From contig JARKND010000005.1 of assembly GCA_029309925.1 (NCBI GenBank), forward strand, positions 1,488,001-1,552,000: a stretch of 64,000 nucleotides of DNA, given 5' to 3'. The notes under the pieces are model-generated. The model searched no databases and had not been told where the DNA came from. It saw only the letters and a list, made by a program, of their open reading frames with translations. Below are positions 57,391-64,000 of the stretch, piece after piece. The first letter of the stretch is position 1, and each line of letters starts with the position of its first letter. The translations under genes were made by a program, and so were the position numbers. The stretch comes from Fulvivirgaceae bacterium JP3-4 (GTDB taxonomy: Bacteria; Bacteroidota; Bacteroidia; Cytophagales; Cyclobacteriaceae).

Positions 57391-59664
57391 ATGATCATGG
57401 AGAAACACACCGATGAGAAGCTCATCGCGCAGCTGTTCGGAAGTCAGCCCGATTCAGTCGTGTGGTTTGTACCCGTGTTCGATGGCGCAAACAAAAAGCT
57501 CATCGTGGATTTCACGGTCAGGTATTGCAACGACACCGCATGCCGCATTCTCAATGCTGACCGCTCAAGAATTATCGGGTCAACCCTGCTTACTTCCGGC
57601 CTCATGGACAACGTATCCGTTGGACGCATCTTCGAACAATGCGTAAAGGTTTGGGATACCGAAGAGTCCATCGAGTTCACTTACCACAGCCCGGGCTTAG
57701 ACAAATACTTCAATGTGCAGCGCAGCAAGGTGATGAACGGGGTGCTGAGCATCACGCGAGACCGCACTGCGGAGGTGAAGACCGAAAAGGAGAGGGAACG
57801 GCAGGCAGTCCTGCTCAATAAGATTATCAACAATTCGCCAACTTGTATTTTGCTTTGCCAGGCAAAACGCAATGATGCTGGGCGGATAGCAGATTTCGAT
57901 CTGCTCATGGTGAACGACAAAATTGCCAGAGACCTGAACCGTTCGAAAGAAGAAATCCAAAGTATGTCGTATGGGCAGCTGCAGCCGGCAGTTGCAACAA
58001 ACGGACTGGTGGATGTTCTTGCCGAAGTGATAGAAACCGGAAACCGCTTCAATGACGAGATCTTTCTCGAGGTGTTCGGTGGATGGTTCTTTCTAACCGC
58101 AGACCGCGTGGACGATGACAAGGTGATCCTGACATACCTCAACATCAATGACAGGAAATTGGCGAGTGAGAAACTGGAACAGCAAACAAAGTGGTACAAC
58201 AATGTGCTCAACCAGTCACCGAACGGAATTCTGGCAGCAGAAGCGGTCCGGGATAAGGCGAACGAAATTGTAGACCTCACCCTCAGACTCGCAAATTCAT
58301 CGGGCCGCAGGATGGCGAACCTGCCCGAAGATTGCATCAATAAAAATTTCTCAAGCCTTTTTCCGGAGCTCTCAGCACAGGGATATTTTGATAAACACAA
58401 GCGTGTGATCAATACGGGCGAACCGTATTCAACATTCCTCTCCTTCAATCGCGAGGGTCAGGAACTCTGGTATCAGCTTTCTTTATCGAAGCTTGACGAT
58501 GGGGTGGTCTCTAATTTTGCTGAGGTAACTGAACTGAAGGAAAAGGAAAAGGTTATAGAAGAGCAGAAGGGACTGCTTTCACTGATGCTTAACTCATCGC
58601 TCAACGGCCTATACACACTGGAAGCGGTGCGAAACCCCGCAGGTGAGATTGTTGAGTTCCGCATCACCCACGTCAACGAAGAGTTTTGCAAACAATCAGG
58701 CAAAACCGCTGACCAGCTTGTGGGAAAGCTGTTCGGAGATGTGTTTCCCGGAAGCAAGGGGACCGGAATTTTCGAACGCAATTGTCGTGTGCTGCGCACC
58801 GGGGAGTCTATACGCCAGGAGCTCCACTATAACGCGGATGGCGTTGATCGCTGGTATCAGAATTCAGTGAACCGCGTCACGGAGAATCAGATCGTCATCG
58901 CGTTTCACGATGTAACACCGCTCAAATTTGCTGCAATGGAGCTCGAGCGGGCCAATGAAGAGCTGAAGATCTCCAATGCACGACTCTCGGATTTCACACA
59001 CATTGCATCGCACGACCTCAACGAGCCGCTGCGCAAGATCATCACGTTTGTCAACATGATCGAAGACCAGTTCGGAAAGGAGCTCAATCCTGTGGCGAAA
59101 GATTATTTCGTGCGCATCCATCGAACAGCAGAGCGGATGCAGACGTTGCTCAACGGCCTGCTTACTTACTCGAAGTTTGCACACGCGGAAAACGTGTTTG
59201 AAGAAGTCAACCTCCAGGCTATCGTTGCCGAGGTACAGGGCGACCTTGAAACCGTGATCCAGAAAAAACGCGCAACGCTGCTCATCCACAGTTTGCCGGT
59301 CATTCAAGGTGACCGCACGCAGCTCACGCAGGTTTTTCAGAATCTTATTTCAAACGCATTGAAGTTTCAGAAGCAGACCGATATTCCGTTCATCGAAGTG
59401 CGCTACGAAGGAAAAATCAGACGCGGAAAGTTGTATCATCACATTTCGGTGAAGGATAATGGTATTGGATTTGAACAGGCTGAAGCCGACAAGATATTTG
59501 CCGTTTTCCATCGGCTCCACGCCCGCCACGAATACGAAGGCAGTGGCGTTGGCCTGGCCATAGTGCAGAAAGCGATGGAAAATCACGGAGGGTATGTGAC
59601 TGTAAAAAGCGAGCCCGGTGCAGGTTCGTGTTTCAATTTATTTTTCCCGGTAAGCCATGAATGA
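57391..59664 (+). CDS. Cytosolic multi-PAS sensor histidine kinase
   Basis: 757 residues without membrane segments. Four PAS-like modules occupy about residues 10-500: two are clear by the repeated pattern ILLCQAKRNDAGRIADFDLLMVN and LYTLEAVRNPAGEIVEFRITHVN, then a coiled coil. The HisKA box is LSDFTHIASHDLNEPLRKI (phospho-histidine) and the HATPase_c domain has QVFQNLISNALKF (N), VKDNGIGFE (G1) and GSGVGLAIVQKAMENHGG (G2). The HDLNEPLRK form is shared with bacteriophytochrome-type kinases that use Rcp1-like receivers. Its last codons overlap the receiver gene by 8 bp. Confidence 0.9.
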   Translation: MIMEKHTDEKLIAQLFGSQPDSVVWFVPVFDGANKKLIVDFTVRYCNDTACRILNADRSRIIGSTLLTSGLMDNVSVGRIFEQCVKVWDTEESIEFTYHSPGLDKYFNVQRSKVMNGVLSITRDRTAEVKTEKERERQAVLLNKIINNSPTCILLCQAKRNDAGRIADFDLLMVNDKIARDLNRSKEEIQSMSYGQLQPAVATNGLVDVLAEVIETGNRFNDEIFLEVFGGWFFLTADRVDDDKVILTYLNINDRKLASEKLEQQTKWYNNVLNQSPNGILAAEAVRDKANEIVDLTLRLANSSGRRMANLPEDCINKNFSSLFPELSAQGYFDKHKRVINTGEPYSTFLSFNREGQELWYQLSLSKLDDGVVSNFAEVTELKEKEKVIEEQKGLLSLMLNSSLNGLYTLEAVRNPAGEIVEFRITHVNEEFCKQSGKTADQLVGKLFGDVFPGSKGTGIFERNCRVLRTGESIRQELHYNADGVDRWYQNSVNRVTENQIVIAFHDVTPLKFAAMELERANEELKISNARLSDFTHIASHDLNEPLRKIITFVNMIEDQFGKELNPVAKDYFVRIHRTAERMQTLLNGLLTYSKFAHAENVFEEVNLQAIVAEVQGDLETVIQKKRATLLIHSLPVIQGDRTQLTQVFQNLISNALKFQKQTDIPFIEVRYEGKIRRGKLYHHISVKDNGIGFEQAEADKIFAVFHRLHARHEYEGSGVGLAIVQKAMENHGGYVTVKSEPGAGSCFNLFFPVSHE

Positions 59665-60130
59665 ATACCTGCAGAAGCGAAGGAATGAGAATGTGATCCT
59701 GGTAGATGACGATCCGGACGACCGCGACCTGTTTGCGGAGGCGATGAACATGGTCGATCCGCGCGTGCATGTGACCATGAAACGCGATGGCGAAGAGCTG
59801 GCGAATTATCTTTCCCAGGAATCCGACATCCCCGACCTGATCTTCCTCGATCTGAATATGCCGAAGAAAAACGGAAGGGAGTGCCTGGCGGATCTGCAGA
59901 AAAATCCGCGCTTCAAAAGCGTGCCCGTGATCATTTATACGACATCGCTCAATCCGGTGGATATTGAGGAAACTTTCAAAAATGGAGCTTCGCGGTTCTT
60001 TCGCAAACCGAATTCTTTTGAAGAATTGAAAGAAATCCTAAATTCGATCCTGTTTAGTGAACTGACACTCTCCGGCCCTCGTGGCAAGGAGGATTTTGTT
60101 CTTTCCACGAAAGCGTCAACCCAGAGATGA
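59657..60130 (+). CDS. Single-domain response regulator (Rcp1-like)
   Basis: 157 residues: acidic pocket LVDDDPDDRD, phospho-acceptor D65 in FLDLNMPKKNG, threonine in IIYTTSLNP and lysine in FFRKPNSFEEL. The 25-residue C-terminal tail (GPRGKEDFVLSTKASTQR) is unusual and charged. No output domain. It overlaps the upstream kinase gene by 8 bp and the downstream kinase gene by 4 bp (ATGA), so it likely relays phosphate between the two. Confidence 0.92.
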   Translation: MNEYLQKRRNENVILVDDDPDDRDLFAEAMNMVDPRVHVTMKRDGEELANYLSQESDIPDLIFLDLNMPKKNGRECLADLQKNPRFKSVPVIIYTTSLNPVDIEETFKNGASRFFRKPNSFEELKEILNSILFSELTLSGPRGKEDFVLSTKASTQR

Positions 60131-62103
60131 ACACCACGAAAGAACATATCATTGATCTTCAACTCGAGCTGCTGCCCGCTTACGCGGAATACATTCTCGC
60201 GGAAAGACTTGAAGATTATGTTCGCACGCTCTACGCGTTTTCGCTCGAGCTCGACATCCCGCTGATGAAATTTTTTGCAAGCCTTCCGGAAAAGGAGATC
60301 CTGCGCATGTCAAAGGAGGGTGCCATCGAATTTCTATCTGCCATCCGCGACAGAAGGGTTGAACAATACATCGAAACCAGCCGGAGCAACTGGGTACGTA
60401 ACCAGTTGCCGCGCATCTCACGGGAAGATGTGATCGTTGAAGATATCAGTCTCATTAATTATGCACGAAAGCGCACGATGCGCGCATTCCTCCCCGATTA
60501 TACAAAGACACCTGCAGAAGCACTGAAAGTTACGGATGAGATCGATCGCTTCATCCTCACGCTAGATGCGACCCTCGTCAAAACCTATCTCGCAATACAG
60601 GAAGAGCGCCTCCGCCTTTCCAATGAACAGTTGCAGAAACGCGAACAGCAGCTTCTCGAGGCGCAGTCACTGAGCAAGATCGGCAGCTTTGAGTGGGATC
60701 TCACCGGAAGCGGAAAGTCTTCCTACACACCTGAGGTGTTCAAGATCTTTGAGATGGAGAAGGAGAACAGCCTGGAGTCTTTTCTCAACGATGTGCATGC
60801 CGATGACCGGCTGAAAGTGAAGACCGCGCTCGAAAAAGCGATGAACGATGGCGAATACGAATGTGAGTATCGCTACACGCGAAGAAACATTCAGAAAGTG
60901 CTTTACTCACGGGGTAAAGTGATCTTCGACAAAGGCAGAGCAGCAACCATGGTAGGTACGGTTTCCGATGTCACGGAAAAGGCAAACCTGATCAGGCAGC
61001 TCCTTGAAAACCAGGAGCTGAGCAAGCAGGCCCAGGCACTCACCAACCTGGGAAGCTGGAAGTGGAGCATCGAAAGCGACAGCATCGAGTGGTCTGACGA
61101 GATGTATCGCATCTACGGCCTCGAGCCACAGTCTGAAAAGATCACCTTTCAGCGTTTCCTCACCTTCATCCATGACGATGACCGCAACAGGCGCATCGCA
61201 GAGATCACCGAAGCCGTGCGCACCGGGAATGCATCTGACTACATCATGCGCATCAATCCGCACCGCGGCAGTGAAAAAGTGTTGCGCGGCAAGGGGCGTG
61301 TGATCCTGGATAAAGCAGGGAAGTCGGTGGGTATGCTTGGCACCTGCCAGGACATCACCAACGAATACAACCTTACGAATGAACTGAGGCGCAAGAACGA
61401 AGAGCTGCTGCGCAAGAACCGCGACCTCGAATCGTTTAACTTCATTGCCAGCCACGACCTCCAGGAACCGCTCCGCAAGATCCAGCTCTACAGCAACCGC
61501 ATCCTTGGCGAAGGCGGTGAGCGTATACCCGAGCCGTTGATGAAATACTTCCGGAAGATCACGCAGGCTTCCAACCGCATGCAGAAGATGATCGAAGACT
61601 TTCTCATGTTCTACCACGCGATGAACACCATCGAAAGTGTGGAGTCGCTGCGGCTGAACGATGTTGTGGCCGAAGCATGCGTGGGGCTGAAGAACGCGAT
61701 TGAGGAAAAGCAGCCTTCCTTTACCATCCGCGAGAATACTGCACTCACCGGTTCGCGCAAGCATATCGTGCAGATCCTCATGCACCTCATCAGCAATGCC
61801 GTGAAGTTCAGCAGGGCAGAAGCAAAACCTGAAATTGAAATTGTGTCCGGCCGCGAGGTTGCCGCTGACGGAAAAGTTTACACAACAGTTTCCATCCGCG
61901 ACAATGGCATCGGGTTCGATCCGCAATACGCAACACGCATCTTTGAATTGTTTCAGCGCCTGCACAGCCACGATGAATACTCCGGTTCCGGCATCGGGCT
62001 TTCGCTGTGCAAGAAGATCGCTGAAGATCACCACGGGTACATCACTGCCCAGTCACAACCCGGTGTAGGATCTGTGTTTACGGTGTTTTTGCCGGAGAGT
62101 TAG
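60127..62103 (+). CDS. PAS sensor histidine kinase with RsbRD-like N-terminal domain
   Basis: 658 residues, no membrane segment. Residues about 5-165 are all-helical and resemble globin-like RsbRD_N sensor domains (EYILAERLEDYVRTLY, FLSAIRDRRVEQYIETSRSNWV, EIDRFILTLDATLVKTYLAIQEERL). A coiled coil leads to two PAS/PAC modules whose starts are similar (LSKIGSFEWDLTGSGKSSYT and LTNLGSWKWSIESDSIEWSD), then HisKA with NFIASHDLQEPLRKIQLYSN and HATPase_c (QILMHLISNAVKFSR, IRDNGIGFD, GSGIGLSLCKKIAEDHHG). Third gene of the coupled kinase-receiver-kinase operon. Confidence 0.9.
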   Translation: MNTTKEHIIDLQLELLPAYAEYILAERLEDYVRTLYAFSLELDIPLMKFFASLPEKEILRMSKEGAIEFLSAIRDRRVEQYIETSRSNWVRNQLPRISREDVIVEDISLINYARKRTMRAFLPDYTKTPAEALKVTDEIDRFILTLDATLVKTYLAIQEERLRLSNEQLQKREQQLLEAQSLSKIGSFEWDLTGSGKSSYTPEVFKIFEMEKENSLESFLNDVHADDRLKVKTALEKAMNDGEYECEYRYTRRNIQKVLYSRGKVIFDKGRAATMVGTVSDVTEKANLIRQLLENQELSKQAQALTNLGSWKWSIESDSIEWSDEMYRIYGLEPQSEKITFQRFLTFIHDDDRNRRIAEITEAVRTGNASDYIMRINPHRGSEKVLRGKGRVILDKAGKSVGMLGTCQDITNEYNLTNELRRKNEELLRKNRDLESFNFIASHDLQEPLRKIQLYSNRILGEGGERIPEPLMKYFRKITQASNRMQKMIEDFLMFYHAMNTIESVESLRLNDVVAEACVGLKNAIEEKQPSFTIRENTALTGSRKHIVQILMHLISNAVKFSRAEAKPEIEIVSGREVAADGKVYTTVSIRDNGIGFDPQYATRIFELFQRLHSHDEYSGSGIGLSLCKKIAEDHHGYITAQSQPGVGSVFTVFLPES

Positions 62104-62141
62104 GCGGTTGATTTTGAATTGACTTCGGAGCAACGCCACGT

Positions 62142-62261
62142 CTACGTGCTCACCGGAAGGATTACTGTAAATAATGCTCCTTTGCCAGGCTCACCCTCAG
62201 CCCAAACATATCCGTTGTGACCATCCACTACACGCTTCACGATCGAGAGACCTTTGTAGGC
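62142..62261 (-). pseudogene. Decayed histidine kinase C-terminal fragment
   Basis: The minus strand encodes [20 protein letters not shown] and continues [17 protein letters not shown] up to a TAG at 62142. This is the G2-box end and final strands of a HATPase_c domain (normal form [16 protein letters not shown]...). Upstream of 62262 the homology is lost (no N or G1 box), with no start codon for a kinase, so it is a remnant. It faces the intact kinase operon. The rest of 62104-62405 shows nothing else. Confidence 0.75.
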
Positions 62262-62405
62262 AAGTTCATTATAGTGGATTGATATCGGTTGAGCGATTTA
62301 CGATGATTAGAATTTGAAACATCACCCACTATAGGGCTTGAAGGGACCATTAGACATTGACTTATCCTTAGATTTTCAAGGGTATATGTAGTCTTGGTTG
62401 TCTAA

Positions 62406-64000
62406 TTAATATTTGACTGCCTTTGTTGCGAAACTACTTCCGCTTATCTTAATCACATAAACCCCTAGAGGCCATGCGGACGTCTGCATACGTTTTGATG
62501 CATTTGGTCCAAGTTTTTCTTGCCCGACTTGTTGACCATTCAGAGTGTAAATCGAGACTTTGATTTCTTCCTGTCGTTTGTTATGAATCATAAGTTCATC
62601 GTTAAAAGGACTTGGATACACATCGACTAGATTTATATTTTCTTGTTGTTCTATCGCTGTGATCAAGGTTGAAACAGTGGATGAGAACTGAGAATTTCCA
62701 CCAGTATTCGTTGCGCGAATTTTGTAAAAGTACGTTGTCTCTGTTTTAAGTCCTGAGTCAGTATAGGTGGTAACATCGGTGCTCGTGGTGCCTACCAGTT
62801 GGAAGTCATCGTCTGTCGATGTCGATCTGTATAATTCAAACCCTGTCTCGTTAATTGAATTGTCCCGCCACGTAATTTTTAAACGTGTGGCACTTATAAT
62901 ACTTACATCAATATCGCTCGGAGCATTTGGCGGATTAGGAAGAGTTGACTGACTTACGACACTTGTATGTGCTGACATGCCTCCCACGTTGAAGGCGCGC
63001 ACCCTGTAAGAATACCCCGTGGCTGGTAAAAGGTCAGTGTCCAAATAGGATACGGTATTTACCGGAATTGTATCAAGTACAACAAAGGTCGCATCTAATC
63101 CGCTACGCTCTATCGTGAATCCAAATTCATTGTTTGAATTGTCAACCCATTTTAATGAGATTGTCGTTGCCGTAACTGTGTCGATGGTCAACCCGGATGG
63201 GGCAATTGGGGGATAAGGTAGGGTGGTTTGCGAAATTTGGTTAGAGTGTAGGGATTTATTACTACCGACCTTCGCTATTATGCGATAGAAATAACGAACC
63301 CCTGCACTAAGACCAGTTTGAACGTATTGCGTTACGTTTTGTGACAAACTCCCTTGAAAAACAAAGTTTGAATTGTCATTTACAGAGCGATATACTTCGA
63401 AGCCTGATTCGTCAGTTGAACTGTCACTCCAATTGAGAGTTATTGTGGTCTGATCGAACGCTTTGACAGAAAGTATGCTTGGTGCTACCGGAGCTGTTGC
63501 CTCGGCAAAACCGGAAGTACCCCCCGCATTCGCGGCCTCTATCTTATAATAATACTTAGTAGCCGCTGCCAATCCCGAATCCTGCCATAAAGTTTCATTA
63601 GCGCCAGTTGTGTGGTGGAGACCGTAATTGGATCGATCGCCCTCAGAGCGATAAATCAGGAAACCATCTTCATTTGAAGAATGATCTTGCCATTTAAGTA
63701 CCATTGACGATGCGCTGGTCCCCTCAACCGTTAGGTTAGATGGTGGCAGTGGTATATCCATTGCTTTTCGAGTAACGATGTTTGAGTATGCTGATATGAA
63801 GTATTCATTTGTAGCGCGGATCCTGTATTTATATTGGATATCGGGAATTAGTCCAAAATGCGTGTACTCGATCGAATTTGCGGGAACTGTTGCGATTATC
63901 GAGAATACGTCCGTGCCTCCAACCGCGACTTCAATAATGTAGCCACTTTCATTGTCTGATGTGTCTTCCCAATAGAGATGTGTAAGATAAGTAGACGAGT
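62406..64000 (-). CDS. FN3-repeat protein with T9SS C-terminal sorting domain (N-terminus outside window)
   Basis: The frame stays open from the stop codon to the end of the window, so the protein continues beyond it. Five fibronectin-III domains of about 90 residues are visible, each with a W-x-D-x-S-x-x-E-x-G-F/Y pattern (LYWEDTSDNESGYIIE, LKWQDHSSNEDGFLIYR, LNWSDSSTDESGFEVYR, LKWVDNSNNEFGFTIER, ITWRDNSINETGFELYR). The last 75 residues are a type A T9SS sorting domain (VYPSPFNDELMIHN, YTLNGQQVGQ, WPLGVYVIKISG). It is a secreted surface protein, probably large. An internal ATG at 63761 could mimic a start but lies between FN3 domains. Confidence 0.88.
   Translation of the reverse strand, partial: SSTYLTHLYWEDTSDNESGYIIEVAVGGTDVFSIIATVPANSIEYTHFGLIPDIQYKYRIRATNEYFISAYSNIVTRKAMDIPLPPSNLTVEGTSASSMVLKWQDHSSNEDGFLIYRSEGDRSNYGLHHTTGANETLWQDSGLAAATKYYYKIEAANAGGTSGFAEATAPVAPSILSVKAFDQTTITLNWSDSSTDESGFEVYRSVNDNSNFVFQGSLSQNVTQYVQTGLSAGVRYFYRIIAKVGSNKSLHSNQISQTTLPYPPIAPSGLTIDTVTATTISLKWVDNSNNEFGFTIERSGLDATFVVLDTIPVNTVSYLDTDLLPATGYSYRVRAFNVGGMSAHTSVVSQSTLPNPPNAPSDIDVSIISATRLKITWRDNSINETGFELYRSTSTDDDFQLVGTTSTDVTTYTDSGLKTETTYFYKIRATNTGGNSQFSSTVSTLITAIEQQENINLVDVYPSPFNDELMIHNKRQEEIKVSIYTLNGQQVGQEKLGPNASKRMQTSAWPLGVYVIKISGSSFATKAVKY

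Noticed and set aside
57681-58448. Minus-strand 255-codon open frame
   Set aside because: It lies inside the PAS region of a well-supported kinase and has serine/arginine-rich shadow composition.
60907-62034. Minus-strand 375-codon open frame
   Set aside because: It is antisense to the second PAS kinase with clear HisKA/HATPase motifs; the frame is a by-product of codon bias.
1-64000. tRNA or rRNA genes, prophage, integrated plasmid
   Set aside because: No tRNA-like cloverleaf, rRNA sequence, integrase, phage structural or conjugation gene was recognised on reading; a tRNA scan would be needed to exclude tRNAs fully.

Overview
The window looks like a chromosomal segment of a Bacteroidota bacterium, most likely order Cytophagales (a Chryseolinea- or Ohtaekwangia-like genome is my best guess). 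Support comes from the DUF4252 proteins, a GH97 glycosidase, a type IX secretion C-terminal domain on an FN3 protein, an ECF42-type sigma factor with its YciI partner, a PD40/OmpA outer-membrane protein, and six TAnnTTTG elements (the Bacteroidota -7 box) in front of genes. No rRNA, tRNA, CRISPR array, prophage or complete insertion sequence was seen. One IS200-like REP-associated transposase gene is present.

Layout. 1-3.6 kb: end of a DUF1624-type acyltransferase, a SigZ sigma factor facing a cysteine-rich micro-ORF, a class A acid phosphatase, and a divergent control region with two tandem palindromes before a 37-residue membrane peptide and a CinA-like amidohydrolase. 3.5-14.5 kb: a fused FAD/Fe-S dehydrogenase, a CHASE3 histidine kinase, a TIP30-like reductase, two divergent cation/proton antiporters (CPA2 and NhaA), CheB and a receiver protein, and an NTF2-like secreted protein. 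14.5-18.5 kb: ergothioneine genes egtB-egtD behind an ABC exporter pair. 18.5-21.3 kb: an ECF sigma / anti-sigma-like / three DUF4252 operon. 21.3-22.2 kb: noncoding repeats. 22.2-37.7 kb: a VWA protein, a nucleotidase, GH97, DUF2007, a LOG-like protein, OmpA/PD40, a sugar dehydrogenase lipoprotein, a secreted TPR-CHAT protease, a Tat-exported TIM-barrel isomerase and an RNA m5C methyltransferase.

37.8-41 kb is repeat-rich. A RAYT transposase sits beside two 260-bp units that carry eight copies of a 12-mer. After two small genes comes a three-copy island of a different hairpin repeat. From 50.5 down to 41.0 kb runs a compact one-strand series of 13 genes (EamA exporter, cupin, GNATs, OsmC, DinB, isochorismatase-like hydrolase, PLP decarboxylase, branched-chain aminotransferase, quinone reductase, PNPOx, VOC) that reads like a detoxification or small-molecule modification operon.

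50.7-57.2 kb holds an ECF sigma with a membrane partner, a hydrolase, a DoxX-like protein, and a YciI / ECF42 / pentapeptide-repeat series. 57.4-62.1 kb is a translationally coupled kinase-receiver-kinase operon, followed by a decayed kinase tail on the other strand. The window ends inside a large FN3-repeat protein carrying a T9SS sorting domain. The recurring themes are signal transduction (three kinases, two receivers, four sigma factors), oxidative/electrophile stress enzymes and envelope proteins. Five convergent gene pairs meet with no spacer.
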